From positions 1-64,000 of the forward strand of contig JAGASE010000017.1 in NCBI GenBank assembly GCA_017621875.1: a stretch of DNA of 64,000 nt, given 5' to 3'. Below, in pieces: positions 26,372-35,373 of this stretch (its first letter is position 1; the number at the start of each line of letters is the position of its first letter). A program made the position numbers and the translations under genes. The DNA is from Clostridia bacterium (GTDB lineage: Bacteria > Bacillota > Clostridia > UBA1381). The notes under the pieces are model-generated. The model made no database searches, was not told where the DNA came from, and worked only from the letters and a program-made list of their open reading frames with translations.

Positions 26372-26680
26372 ATGGGAGAAACCTATTTACGCATCTATGA
26401 GGCTGTAATGCAGATTCCCCGCGGCAAGGTTGCAACCTACGGTCAGATTGCGGCGGTTGCGGGCAATAAAAACATGAGCAGAGCTGTAGGAAATGCACTG
26501 CATAGAAATCCCGACCCGGACAGAATACCATGTCATCGTGTGGTGAACCGAAAGGGCGAGCTGGCACCGATGTTTGTATTCGGCGGCATTGATGTGCAAA
26601 AGCAGTTGCTTATGTCGGAGGGAGTTATGGTTGAAGGCAATGCGGTGGATTTGGAAAAATATCAATGGATTATAAATTAA
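26372..26680 (+). CDS. MGMT-family DNA alkyltransferase-like protein
   Basis: 102 aa, just the C-terminal methyltransferase domain. It has the helix-turn-helix stretch KVATYGQIAAVAG and the active motif IPCHRVVN with Cys, so it is not of the Cys-free ATL class. It lacks the N-terminal domain of Ogt/Ada enzymes, so it might repair alkylated DNA or only bind it. TATGGGAG lies before the start. Last gene before a terminator; cotranscribed with pot genes or separate cannot be told. Confidence 0.85.
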   Translation: MGETYLRIYEAVMQIPRGKVATYGQIAAVAGNKNMSRAVGNALHRNPDPDRIPCHRVVNRKGELAPMFVFGGIDVQKQLLMSEGVMVEGNAVDLEKYQWIIN

Positions 26681-26724
26681 AAAGCTTTCTGTGTAATAAT
26701 TACAAAGATGGCTTCAGATTGTAG

Positions 26725-26752
26725 AAAAAGTCCGGAATAGCCCGGACTTTTT
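26725..26752 (+). terminator. Intrinsic terminator after the pot/MGMT genes
   Basis: AAAAAGTCCGG and CCGGACTTTTT form a perfect 11-bp stem. The symmetry makes it work in both directions. From 26753 to 26891 I see no feature. Confidence 0.9.
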
Positions 26753-26891
26753 CACAGTATTGCCTTATGTAAATCGGAGTTTTTCGGTCGCTTGCAGCAG
26801 TGATCCCGCCTTTTCACTGTGTTTTTGTATAACGAACACCACTGCCAACCGACAGCGATTGTTAAAATTTAATTTTTTTTTATAAAAAGTA

Positions 26892-26920
26892 TTGACAAAC
26901 GTATTTGTTTTTGCTATAAT
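26892..26920 (+). promoter_or_regulatory. Consensus promoter for tRNA-Glu
   Basis: TTGACA at 26892-26897 and TATAAT at 26915-26920, both perfect, with a 17-bp spacer; 13 bp before the tRNA. Confidence 0.9.
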
Positions 26921-26933
26921 AAAAAAGCTGTAT

Positions 26934-27008
26934 GGCTCGTTGGTCAAGTGGTTAAGACTCCGCCCTCTCACGGCGGCAACAAGGGTTCGAATCCCTTACG
27001 AGTCACCA
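26934..27008 (+). tRNA. tRNA-Glu (anticodon CTC)
   Basis: 75 nt. The acceptor stem GGCTCGT pairs with ACGAGTC (one G-T). The anticodon stem CCGCC/GGCGG holds loop CTCTCAC, giving anticodon CTC (Glu, GAG codons). The T arm has GGTTCGAATCC. Discriminator A and the CCA end are encoded. It has its own promoter and terminator and no other tRNA nearby. Confidence 0.95.
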
Positions 27009-27013
27009 AAGAG

Positions 27014-27051
27014 AAACGACAATTTTCTTAAACGAAGATTGTCGTTTTTTT
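27014..27051 (+). terminator. Terminator of the tRNA-Glu gene
   Basis: AAACGACAAT and ATTGTCGTTT form a 10-bp stem followed by Ts. From 27052 to 27269 no supported feature is seen apart from the manganese catalase ribosome-binding site. Confidence 0.85.
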
Positions 27052-27269
27052 GTGCTCTGCTTTGTCTTCGGGTGAAAACTCAAATAACCAACTTCGAGGT
27101 GTTTTCCTCTTTTCCTACCATAATAACTTTTACGTCACTCTCCATATCAGGGTGCTTCTTAGATAATCGTCTTCCTCAATCAAGGGAATAGCTTTGTAAT
27201 TATATCATAAACGAAAAAATGCATAGAAAACATAAAATTGTAAACACTTTTAAAAAAGGAGGTATAATT

Positions 27270-27938
27270 ATGTTTAAACATGAAAAAATGCTTTTTAATC
27301 CTGTTGAAGTTGAAAAACCCAACCCGCAGTACGCAGCTCTTTTGCAGGAGCAGCTTGGTGGAGCTAATGGAGAGCTTAAGGCGGCTATGCAATATATGTC
27401 ACAAAGCTTCAGAATAAAAGACCCTGAAATAAAGGACTTATTCCTTGATATAGCAGCAGAAGAGCTCGGTCATATGGAAATGATTGCACAAACCATAAAC
27501 CTTTTGAACGGACACGATGTAGATGCTTCAACGGTACCTGCAGGAGAGATACAAACACATGTCCTTTTGGGTTTAAACCCCGGTCTTATAAACGCGTCCG
27601 GGTATTCATGGACAGGCGATTACGTAAGCGTGACAGGCGACCTGTGTGCCGATCTCCTCTCAAATATTGCATCAGAGCAGCGTGCAAAGGTTGTATATGA
27701 GTACCTTTACAGGCAGATAGACGACAAAAAGGTTAAGGAAACAATCGACTTTTTATTAAACCGAGAAGAAGCACACAACGCAATGTTCCGCGAGGCGTTT
27801 AACAAAGTTCAGAACACAGGCTCAAACAGAGATTTCGGAACAACAAAGGCAGCTAAAATGTACTTTAGCATGTCCGAACCGTCACCTGAGAACAGCCGAT
27901 TTACCGAAATTGATTCATCAAAGCCCTCTTTCAATTAA
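27270..27938 (+). CDS. Manganese catalase family protein
   Basis: 222 aa, ferritin-like dimanganese fold. Candidate metal ligands: Glu in ANGELKAAMQY, Glu and His in AAEELGHME, Glu in ASEQRAKVVYEYL and His in REEAHNAMF. It decomposes hydrogen peroxide, fitting an anaerobe meeting oxygen; related proteins (CotJC) occur in spore coats, but no cotJA/B genes are adjacent. The start at 27270 has AAGGAGGTATAATT in front. A terminator follows directly. Confidence 0.9.
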   Translation: MFKHEKMLFNPVEVEKPNPQYAALLQEQLGGANGELKAAMQYMSQSFRIKDPEIKDLFLDIAAEELGHMEMIAQTINLLNGHDVDASTVPAGEIQTHVLLGLNPGLINASGYSWTGDYVSVTGDLCADLLSNIASEQRAKVVYEYLYRQIDDKKVKETIDFLLNREEAHNAMFREAFNKVQNTGSNRDFGTTKAAKMYFSMSEPSPENSRFTEIDSSKPSFN

Positions 27939-27966
27939 AAATCAGCCGAATACGGCTGATTTTTAA
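27939..27966 (+). terminator. Intrinsic terminator after manganese catalase
   Basis: AAAATCAGCCG, loop AATA, CGGCTGATTTTT. Confidence 0.9.
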
Positions 27967-28054
27967 TTTATATAACAAATTTTTGAATTTCTATTTTAAT
28001 AAGAGGTTTTTTATGTTATACTATAAGGGTAATATTTCTATTTTGAGGTAAATT

Positions 28055-29776
28055 ATGAAAAAACTGCTTAAATATCTTCGTGATTACAAAAAAGAAACTG
28101 TATTGGGACCGCTTTTTAAGCTTTTAGAAGCGTCCTTTGAGCTATTTATCCCATTAGTTGTTGCTTCAATTATTGACAACGGTATCCCTGCAGGCGATAA
28201 GGCTCATGTACTTAAAATGTGTGCTGTACTTGCGGCTCTTGCATTAATAGGTCTTGCAAGCTCGCTTACTGCACAGTACTTTGCAGCTAAAGCATCGGTA
28301 GGCTTTTCCTGCAAGATACGTCATGCACTTTTTGCACACATTCAGTCCCTTTCACACACCGAGCTTGACGAAATAGGTACATCTACGCTGATTACGCGTA
28401 TGACAGGCGACATAAACCAGGTGCAGACAGGTGTAAATCTGACCTTGAGACTCCTGCTGCGTTCGCCGTTTGTGGTGTTTGGTGCGATGATTATGGCATT
28501 CACCGTAGATTTTCAGTCGGCACTGATTTTTGCCGCGGCAATTCCGCTTTTGGCGGCAGTAGTTTTCTTTATAATGCTTGTATGTATTCCGCTTTACAAA
28601 AGAGTACAAAATCACCTTGACAAAGTTTTGGGCATAACACGCGAAAACCTTGCCGGCAGCCGCGTTATACGTGCCTTCTGCAAGGAGATTGAAGAAACGG
28701 AAAAATTTAATGAAGAAAACAACGTCCTGTGCGAAACGCAGAAATTTGTCGGACGAATTTCCGCACTGATGAATCCGCTTACCTTTGCGATAATCAATTT
28801 TGCGATAATCGCCCTTATATTCACAGGTGCTGTCCGCGTAAATGCCGGAAATTTAACGCAAGGCAGCGTTGTTGCGTTATACAACTATATGTCGCAGATA
28901 CTTGTAGAGCTTATCAAGCTTGCCAATCTGATTATAAACATTACAAAATCTATAGCTTGCGGAAACAGGATTCAAGCTGTTTTGGAAATCGCTCCTTCCG
29001 TAAATGACGGCAAGGGTGAAGCTCCTCTGACAAGAGACATTGCGGTTGAATTTCGCGGCGTGAGCCTGAAATACAAAAATTCCGCAGAAAATTCGCTCAC
29101 CGATATAAGCTTTACCGCAAAGCATGGCGAAACTATCGGAGTAATCGGCGGCACTGGTTCGGGAAAAACCTCGCTCATAAGCCTTATACCGCGTTTTTAT
29201 GACGCGTCCTGCGGCGAGGTTTTGGTTGATGGAGTGAATGTAAAAAATTATTCACAGGACGTGCTCCGCAAAAAGATTGCAGTTGTTCCGCAAAAGGCCG
29301 TTCTTTTTAAAGGGACAATCCGCGACAATATGCGTTGGGGCAACGAAAATGCAAGTGATGACCGGATAACAGAAGCAATCACTCTTGCCCAAGGCTCGGA
29401 CATAATTGCAAAAAAAGAGGCTGGACTTGACTCGCAAATTGAGCAGGGCGGCAAAAATCTCTCAGGCGGTCAGCGGCAAAGACTGACCATTGCACGTGCA
29501 TTGGTGAAAAAAGCTGAAATTCTCATTCTGGACGACAGCTCCTCGGCACTCGACTTTGCGACCGATGCAGCACTTCGCAGATCCATAAAAAATCTTAATC
29601 CGCCGCCGTGCGTTTTTATTGTTTCACAGCGTGCCTCATCAATAATGCACGCTGATAAAATCATCGTGCTTGACGACGGTATCGTATGCGGCATAGGCAC
29701 GCACGACAGCCTTTTAAAGGATTGTGAAATTTACCGCGAAATTTACAGCTCGCAGTTCAAATCGGAGGTGGAATAA
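28055..29776 (+). CDS. ABC exporter half-transporter, subunit A (degenerate catalytic Glu)
   Basis: 573 aa: six-helix membrane domain (about 1-320) then an ATPase domain. Walker A GGTGSGKTS and signature LSGGQRQR are canonical, but Walker B reads LILDDSSSALD, with Asp in place of the catalytic Glu. Together with the next gene this is the pattern of heterodimeric type IV exporters such as BmrCD, LmrCD or TM287/288. The substrate is unknown (drug, peptide or lipid). ATG follows TTTGAGG. The downstream partner begins on the next base after the stop. Confidence 0.92.
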   Translation: MKKLLKYLRDYKKETVLGPLFKLLEASFELFIPLVVASIIDNGIPAGDKAHVLKMCAVLAALALIGLASSLTAQYFAAKASVGFSCKIRHALFAHIQSLSHTELDEIGTSTLITRMTGDINQVQTGVNLTLRLLLRSPFVVFGAMIMAFTVDFQSALIFAAAIPLLAAVVFFIMLVCIPLYKRVQNHLDKVLGITRENLAGSRVIRAFCKEIEETEKFNEENNVLCETQKFVGRISALMNPLTFAIINFAIIALIFTGAVRVNAGNLTQGSVVALYNYMSQILVELIKLANLIINITKSIACGNRIQAVLEIAPSVNDGKGEAPLTRDIAVEFRGVSLKYKNSAENSLTDISFTAKHGETIGVIGGTGSGKTSLISLIPRFYDASCGEVLVDGVNVKNYSQDVLRKKIAVVPQKAVLFKGTIRDNMRWGNENASDDRITEAITLAQGSDIIAKKEAGLDSQIEQGGKNLSGGQRQRLTIARALVKKAEILILDDSSSALDFATDAALRRSIKNLNPPPCVFIVSQRASSIMHADKIIVLDDGIVCGIGTHDSLLKDCEIYREIYSSQFKSEVE

Positions 29777-31513
29777 ATGGCTGATTCACAAAAACACACA
29801 CTTCGCACAGTGCTTAAATACATCAGAAAATATATGCCGCAGATAGGCGTCTCGATACTTCTTGCAGGCATAACGGTCGCAATGACGCTGTATATTCCCG
29901 TACTTATCGGACGTGCCATCGACTTTATAATTGGTGAGGGCTTAGTAAACTTTTGGGGTGTTATTCCGATACTTTATATGGTAGGAATAATCACCGCCCT
30001 TACCGCACTTTTGCAATGGATAATGGGAATTATAAATAACCGCGTAGCTTACAATATTGTTCGGGACATAAGGAACGACGCCTTCCGCAAAATCGAGGCT
30101 CTGCCCCTTAAATTTATCGACTCCCACTCCTACGGCGAAATAATAAGTCGCGTAATTGCCGATGTTGACCAGTTCTCGGACGGACTTCTGATGGGCTTTA
30201 CACAGCTTTTTACCGGCGTTGTTACCATTTTGGGAACACTGTTTTTCATGTTCAGCATAAATGCCGGAATTGCTGTTTCGGTGGTGGTCCTAACGCCGCT
30301 TTCATTACTTGCCGCAAGATTTATTGCCTCAAAAACCTACTCAATGTTCAAAAAGCAGTCCGAGGTTCGCGGCGAGCAGACAGCGTTTATAGATGAAATT
30401 GTGGGAAACCAAAAGGTTGTTAAGGCATTTTCCTATGAAAACAGGGCTATTGAGAAATTTGACGATATTAACAATAGGCTGGAAAAATACTCGCTTCGGG
30501 CGATTTTCTTTTCTTCCATAACGAATCCAAGCACACGTTTTATAAACAGCTTGGTTTACGCCTGCGTTGCACTTTTGGGAGCATTTTCGGTAATAAGCGG
30601 AAAAATAACGGTCGGAGGGCTTTCATGCTTTTTAAGCTATGCAAATCAGTACACTAAGCCATTTAACGAAATTTCCGGCGTAGTAACCGAGCTGCAGAAC
30701 GCACTCGCATGTGCCGCACGTATATTTGAGTTGATAAACGAGCCGTCGGAAGCTCCCGATGCACCTGCTGCCTTAGCGGAGGCTCAGGGCAAAATTAATA
30801 TACAAAACGTATATTTTTCATATACGCCCGAAAAAAAGCTTATTGAAAACTTTAATTTTGAGGCGTTCCCCGGTCAGAAAATTGCAATCGTGGGACCTAC
30901 CGGCTGCGGAAAGACAACGCTTATCAATCTGCTTATGCGTTTTTACGATGTAAATAGCGGAGCTATCTGCATTGACGGCACCGATATCCGCGAGGTAACA
31001 AGAAAAAGCCTTCGGCAGAATTTCGGAATGGTTCTTCAGGAAACCTATCTTATCGACGGGACTGTGATGGAAAATATTGCAATCGGTAAGCCCGACGCTA
31101 CACTTGAAGAAATTACCGCAGCGGCAAAGGCGGCTCATGCACACAGCTTTATCAAGCGTTTGCCGAACGGCTACGATACGCATATTTCGGAAAGCGACAG
31201 CGGGCTATCACAGGGCGAAAAGCAGCTTTTGTGCATATCACGAATCATGCTTTGTCTTCCGCCGATGCTGATTCTTGACGAGGCAACCTCCTCAATAGAT
31301 ACCCGAACCGAAATGAAAATCCAGGACGCCTTTAAAACGTTGATGAAGGGAAGAACAAGCTTTATAGTTGCTCACCGCCTTTCCACTATCCGCGATGCGG
31401 ATGTAATTTTGGTTATGCGGGACGGAAATGTAATCGAACAGGGCAGTCACAGCGAGCTTTTAAGCAAAAAGGGCTTTTACTATGAGCTGTATAACAGTCA
31501 GTTTGCAGATTAA
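29777..31513 (+). CDS. ABC exporter half-transporter, subunit B
   Basis: 578 aa, the same layout. Walker A GPTGCGKTT and Walker B MLILDEATSSID with the catalytic Glu are intact, but the signature is LSQGEKQLL instead of LSGGQ. In a heterodimer this places one full site (Walker A and Glu of B with LSGGQ of A) and one degenerate site. Translation is probably coupled: its AUG is immediately next to the stop of subunit A, and the ribosome-binding site CGGAGGTGG lies inside A. Confidence 0.92.
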   Translation: MADSQKHTLRTVLKYIRKYMPQIGVSILLAGITVAMTLYIPVLIGRAIDFIIGEGLVNFWGVIPILYMVGIITALTALLQWIMGIINNRVAYNIVRDIRNDAFRKIEALPLKFIDSHSYGEIISRVIADVDQFSDGLLMGFTQLFTGVVTILGTLFFMFSINAGIAVSVVVLTPLSLLAARFIASKTYSMFKKQSEVRGEQTAFIDEIVGNQKVVKAFSYENRAIEKFDDINNRLEKYSLRAIFFSSITNPSTRFINSLVYACVALLGAFSVISGKITVGGLSCFLSYANQYTKPFNEISGVVTELQNALACAARIFELINEPSEAPDAPAALAEAQGKINIQNVYFSYTPEKKLIENFNFEAFPGQKIAIVGPTGCGKTTLINLLMRFYDVNSGAICIDGTDIREVTRKSLRQNFGMVLQETYLIDGTVMENIAIGKPDATLEEITAAAKAAHAHSFIKRLPNGYDTHISESDSGLSQGEKQLLCISRIMLCLPPMLILDEATSSIDTRTEMKIQDAFKTLMKGRTSFIVAHRLSTIRDADVILVMRDGNVIEQGSHSELLSKKGFYYELYNSQFAD

Positions 31514-31636
31514 AAGGCAATTAAAATTTTAACAAATCAAAATACGTATAATTTGTAATGCTTTTTGTGTAATTTGTGATGCTTTCTATGTTTTCGACAG
31601 TTTCATCGTCCAAATGCATAATATCGCAAAATGCAG

Positions 31637-31665
31637 AAAAAGCCCGGAAATTTCCGGGCTTTTTC
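31637..31665. terminator. Bidirectional terminator between the exporter and the minus-strand permease
   Basis: AAAAAGCCCGGAAA is followed at once by its own complement and TTTTT; symmetric, serving both convergent genes. A second small hairpin GCGG-TTCT-CCGC with Ts lies at 31677-31698. Confidence 0.9.
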
Positions 31666-31696
31666 GATAATTTGAGAGGCGGTTCTGCCGCTTTTT

Positions 31697-33772
31697 TCAT
31701 TGTGTAATATATTTCTTAAAAATCTCAGGGAGTTTATCTGCACTGTAGCATGCAGCGAACCATCTCAGAGGGAATTTTTCCTCCGCACCTTGCGAGGAGG
31801 CATAAATCAGATAATTCTTACCGTCCTTCATTTCGCTTGTGCCCTTCTGATAAAAGAGCATATCGGCAGCTATCATAGCGTCCTCATATGAAAGCCTTGT
31901 GCAGTCTGCGGAGCTTACAGAAAATTCACGTAAAAGTCCTGTATCGTTTTTGTAGGTATAGTTTTCACCGTCTGCATAAACCGGCAGGGTGCAAATATAA
32001 AGATTATCCGCAAGATTTTGTGCCATTTCCTCGTAATAGCCTCTCTCCGCTAAAAATTCAAATGTATTGGTAAAGTTTGAATTTATATTAATACTGAACG
32101 CCTGCACCGTATTCGGGTCGGGGTTTTCTCCAAAGAGTGACTCATCAAACACGTTCTTCAGCTGATTTTCCTTTGCCGTTAAATCAAAGGACAGCTCGAT
32201 AGTTACGGGGAAGGAGTCCGCGATAAGCTCATCATATGAAAGGATGCTTATATCCTTTTCCACTGCCGCAAGAAGCTCGCTTGAGTCGCTGCCTACGGCG
32301 ACACTGTGACCGTAGTTCGATGAATGTGCCGACATGAACATACCTGATACGTTTTCTATATTGATTTTGTTAAGCCCGTAAAACTTGTTTTTATATTCCG
32401 GGAACTTAAACATTTCTGAGAGTGCGGCCTTGTATTGTTCATCTGTAATCTGATAGCGGCGTTCTAAGGTTTTTCCGTTTTTGAGATTATACAAAACACG
32501 AAGGCTGCGAGGGTTATCAGGCTCTGTGACCGAGATATCGCTTATAAATTCCCTGTGGATACTGCGTACTGATTCTATAGCCTCTGTGTCTTGGGTGACG
32601 GGATATTCAAACTGCCAGTTGGAGAATACAGCCGCACTTTCAATATCCTCGCTGTACGGGATTTTTGTTTCGTAGCCGAAAACATTGGTGAAAGCGAAGA
32701 ATGATATGAATAATGCACTGCATGCTGCAAAGGCAAGATAGCCCTTGTATTTTGAGAATACCTTAAAGGTTTTATTCATAAGCATTTCTGCAGCGAAGTA
32801 AACAATCAGTGTAACCGTAATCGCTACTGTGAATATTGCCGCTGCACCTATTTCGGAGGAGGAAAGCACGCCGAAGGCTGCGACCGCCGCAGCGGTTGTG
32901 ACCGAGTACTTTAATATCGGCTTAAAAATTTTAAATGCCGCAACATCGCCGCAGGTTTCAAGCTTACGCTTTTTATATAGCAGGTATGCGAGAATATAAA
33001 ATACAATTGCTCCGCCTAAGTAAAAACACATCTGCGGCTGTGCAAACATATTAAGCTCGTTATTGTAATGACTCAAGGCTCTGCCGAAAAGCCAGACAAT
33101 AGGTGTATTGTTCATAATAGTCGTTCCTATAAAGCTTCCCGACTCGTAAAAGCCGAAAAGGAAAATATCGCTTATGAGATAAATAGTAAGTGCCGCAAGC
33201 ATCGGAATGATGTGCAGGAATATATTTATCACGATATGTGCGGCGGTGTTGCCGGTCAAAACAGCCGAAAACGCCGAAACCGAAAACATGATGAAGATTA
33301 TGCTGAAATTAATGCCCAGCCAGTAAAGCACCGACATTGAGGTAAATATCTGACTGTATGCGGTAAGACTCATGACGAAAAGAATCAGAGCAACTAACAC
33401 TACAGGGACGGCCATTAATGTAAGTGATGCCGCAAGCGTGGATATGTAATTTTCCTTTCGCGTTACCGGCAGGCTATGCACAAATATACTTTGCTTTGAA
33501 GAATGTACATTATTAAAGCTGAGTGCCGATGTAATTGTAGGCACCGATATCGCAAGCAGAAGCGGTATTAAAATGTACTCGTCACGCAAAAGAAGAGGAT
33601 ATTCCGCAAGATTTCTCGAATAGCTTTGCAGAATGTCTGCAGGATTCTGCACGAGAAATACGAACGGAAGGGAGAAGAAGAGGATTACAAAATACAAAAA
33701 GCTTCCCCATTTAAATCTTCTCAGCGTGTTTTTATAAATTCCTAAGTTAAACAATGATGTGCTTGAAATCAT
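31697..33772 (-). CDS. ABC-2 type permease with large C-terminal extracytoplasmic domain
   Basis: 691 aa. About ten membrane segments (residues 25-370) followed by a ~320-aa soluble domain rich in charged and polar residues. It resembles permeases encoded beside GntR/YtrA regulators; the C-terminal part may be the domain called DUF6449, recalled from memory and unchecked. The start at 33772 has GGGAGG in front and overlaps the ATPase gene by 26 bp. Probably exports or senses a wall-active compound, by analogy to Ytr-type systems; no substrate evidence exists here. Confidence 0.8.
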   Translation of the reverse strand: MISSTSLFNLGIYKNTLRRFKWGSFLYFVILFFSLPFVFLVQNPADILQSYSRNLAEYPLLLRDEYILIPLLLAISVPTITSALSFNNVHSSKQSIFVHSLPVTRKENYISTLAASLTLMAVPVVLVALILFVMSLTAYSQIFTSMSVLYWLGINFSIIFIMFSVSAFSAVLTGNTAAHIVINIFLHIIPMLAALTIYLISDIFLFGFYESGSFIGTTIMNNTPIVWLFGRALSHYNNELNMFAQPQMCFYLGGAIVFYILAYLLYKKRKLETCGDVAAFKIFKPILKYSVTTAAAVAAFGVLSSSEIGAAAIFTVAITVTLIVYFAAEMLMNKTFKVFSKYKGYLAFAACSALFISFFAFTNVFGYETKIPYSEDIESAAVFSNWQFEYPVTQDTEAIESVRSIHREFISDISVTEPDNPRSLRVLYNLKNGKTLERRYQITDEQYKAALSEMFKFPEYKNKFYGLNKINIENVSGMFMSAHSSNYGHSVAVGSDSSELLAAVEKDISILSYDELIADSFPVTIELSFDLTAKENQLKNVFDESLFGENPDPNTVQAFSININSNFTNTFEFLAERGYYEEMAQNLADNLYICTLPVYADGENYTYKNDTGLLREFSVSSADCTRLSYEDAMIAADMLFYQKGTSEMKDGKNYLIYASSQGAEEKFPLRWFAACYSADKLPEIFKKYITQ

Positions 33773-34646
33773 ATCCCAAACCTCCCAACTCATAAATGAA
33801 TACTTCCTCCAGTGTAAGGCTTACGTTGTCGAATACAATCGGAGAAAATTTTGCGGTCATTTCTTTTATTTTCTCGCTTTCGCCCTTTACGATAGCCGTA
33901 TAAACCGAGCCGGTTTTTGACAGATGAAGAATGTCGAGCTGCTCCTTCAGTTCGGAAGGAAAATCACCCTTAAATACCAGCTGCAGCTTTTGTATATTTC
34001 CCTTTAAATCGTCAAGCGGCTTTTCGATAACCATTTTGCCGTTATGTATTATACCGACGTGGTCGCATATATCCTCAAGCTCGCGAAGATTGTGCGAGGA
34101 TACCAAAACTGTCATCTGCCGTTCTGCAACGTCTGAAATTATAACATTCATTATCTGCTTACGCATTACCGGGTCAAGACCGTCAAGCGGCTCGTCTAAA
34201 ATCAGTACCTCCGGCATGCAGGAAAGTACCAGCCTGAAGGCAACCTGCTTTTTCATACCCTTTGAAAGTCTTCGGATTTGACGGTTTTCTTCAATGTTTA
34301 AAATCTGTCCGAGTTTTTCATATCTTTCGCGGTTAAAATTTTTATAGATGCTTTCGTAAAGCCTTGCGGTTTCTTTCACGGTGTAGCTGCCGAAAAAGTA
34401 CCAATCGTCGTTGATGCATAGGATACGCTGTTTTAGCTCTGCGTTTTCCCAAACGTCCTCACCATCTATTTTAACTGTGCCGCTATCTTGCCGCAAAACG
34501 CCCATAAGATGATTTATTATAGTGGTTTTTCCGGCACCGTTCGGACCGATTAATCCGTATATACTGCCTTTTTGGACGGTCATGCAAAAGTCGTCCAAAG
34601 CAAAAAATCCGTCAAAGCTTTTTCTTATTCCTTGTGCTTTAATCAT
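33747..34646 (-). CDS. ABC transporter ATPase (YtrB-like)
   Basis: 299 aa. Walker A GPNGAGKTT, signature RLSKGMKKQVAFRL, Walker B VLILDEPLDGLDP and the SSHNLRELEDICD switch region are present, with a C-terminal ~80-residue extension. The signature LSKGM is usual in ABC-2 drug/antibiotic exporters. The start at 34646 is preferred: AAAGGA lies 9 bases upstream; the further ATG at 34655 has none. Overlaps both neighbours. Confidence 0.92.
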   Translation of the reverse strand: MIKAQGIRKSFDGFFALDDFCMTVQKGSIYGLIGPNGAGKTTIINHLMGVLRQDSGTVKIDGEDVWENAELKQRILCINDDWYFFGSYTVKETARLYESIYKNFNRERYEKLGQILNIEENRQIRRLSKGMKKQVAFRLVLSCMPEVLILDEPLDGLDPVMRKQIMNVIISDVAERQMTVLVSSHNLRELEDICDHVGIIHNGKMVIEKPLDDLKGNIQKLQLVFKGDFPSELKEQLDILHLSKTGSVYTAIVKGESEKIKEMTAKFSPIVFDNVSLTLEEVFIYELGGLGYDFKHIIV

Positions 34647-35019
34647 CTGCTTCATTCCTTTCTTGATAGATTTTTCTTACAATGTCTGTAATTTGCTTCT
34701 CGTCCACGCCGTAAAATGCAAGCTCACGGACGTTTTCCGAAAGAGAAGAATACAGCTTGTCAAGCATACGCTTTGTAGCCTCATGCGATCCTGCCACAAA
34801 GTTTCCCTTGCCGCGGATTGAGTAGATAATGCCGTCTGCCTCAAGAGTTCGGTAAGCTCTTTGCACAGTGTTTGGATTTACCGTAAGGCTTACCGACAAC
34901 TCGCGTACCGACGGGAGCTGCTCGTCAGCTGTAAGTCCGCCGCACATTACAAGGTCTTTGATACCTTGAGTAATCTGTTCATGCAGCGGCTTGGGATTTT
35001 TGTAATCCAGTTTTATCAC
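34639..35019 (-). CDS. GntR family regulator (YtrA subfamily)
   Basis: 126 aa, winged-helix GntR domain (about 5-75) with LPSVRELSVSLTVNPNTVQRAYRTLE-type recognition, and only a short C-terminal dimerisation part, as in YtrA. It likely represses its own operon with the ABC genes. GTG start at 35019 after GAGGTGAT. Its last 8 bases overlap the ATPase gene start. Confidence 0.92.
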   Translation of the reverse strand: MIKLDYKNPKPLHEQITQGIKDLVMCGGLTADEQLPSVRELSVSLTVNPNTVQRAYRTLEADGIIYSIRGKGNFVAGSHEATKRMLDKLYSSLSENVRELAFYGVDEKQITDIVRKIYQERNEADD

Positions 35020-35036
35020 AATATCACCTCACTCAA

Positions 35037-35093
35037 ACTGTATTATTTGTATTAATACAGTTACAGCATAACATGACAAATTTGTTTTGTCAA
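35037..35093 (-). promoter_or_regulatory. GntR-operon promoter with 9-bp inverted-repeat operator
   Basis: On the minus strand TTGACA (complement of 35088-35093) and TATGCT (complement of 35065-35070) are 17 bp apart. Just downstream ACTGTATTA (35037-35045) and TAATACAGT (35053-35061) form a perfect inverted repeat with a GTATTAATAC core, a good YtrA-type operator over the likely transcription start. Confidence 0.65.
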
Positions 35094-35254
35094 TAGTTTT
35101 TTAGAAAAATTTTCAGAATTTACCGGAGAAGGGGATTGGGCTTTAAATATACTTAATATGTTAAGAAAAAATTATGCATTATGGCAGAAAGGTGTTTTGA
35201 GAGGTTCTCGGATTTGTTAAAATGTGAAAAAAATGTAAATAATAAAAAAAAGAC

Positions 35255-35292
35255 TTCACAACTTGACAAAAGTGTGATATAATGGCTAAAAT
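35255..35292 (+). promoter_or_regulatory. Two overlapping promoters for pckG
   Basis: TTCACA (35255-35260) with TATAAT (35278-35283), 17-bp spacer, and TTGACA (35263-35268) with TAAAAT (35287-35292), 18-bp spacer. Either or both may be used. The 35094-35254 stretch holds nothing else convincing. Confidence 0.55.
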
Positions 35293-35304
35293 GGCAAAGA
35301 ATAT

Positions 35305-35347
35305 ATGATAATTAGATTGTTACAATTTTGTCACTTATAATTATCAT
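35305..35347 (+). promoter_or_regulatory. Inverted repeat in the pckG leader
   Basis: ATGATAATTA (35305-35314) and TAATTATCAT (35338-35347) pair over 10 bp around a 23-base loop, ending 13 bases before the Shine-Dalgarno sequence AAAGGAGGA. Could be a repressor site or an mRNA hairpin. Confidence 0.5.
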
Positions 35348-35373
35348 ATTCAAGGTTAAAGGAGGAACAAACC

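Noticed and set aside
27052-27269. Possible gene remnant on the minus strand after tRNA-Glu, a ~30-codon protein-like frame
   Set aside because: Too short, no start site, and no recognisable family; could be chance.
26934-27269. Prophage or integrative element attachment at tRNA-Glu
   Set aside because: No integrase gene or direct repeat of the tRNA 3' end is seen nearby.
31514-31696. Small gene between the exporter and the permease
   Set aside because: Only terminator hairpins are visible; no coding frame with a start site.
35158-35220. 20-codon ORF between the GntR and pckG genes
   Set aside because: No ribosome-binding site or conservation evidence; likely chance.
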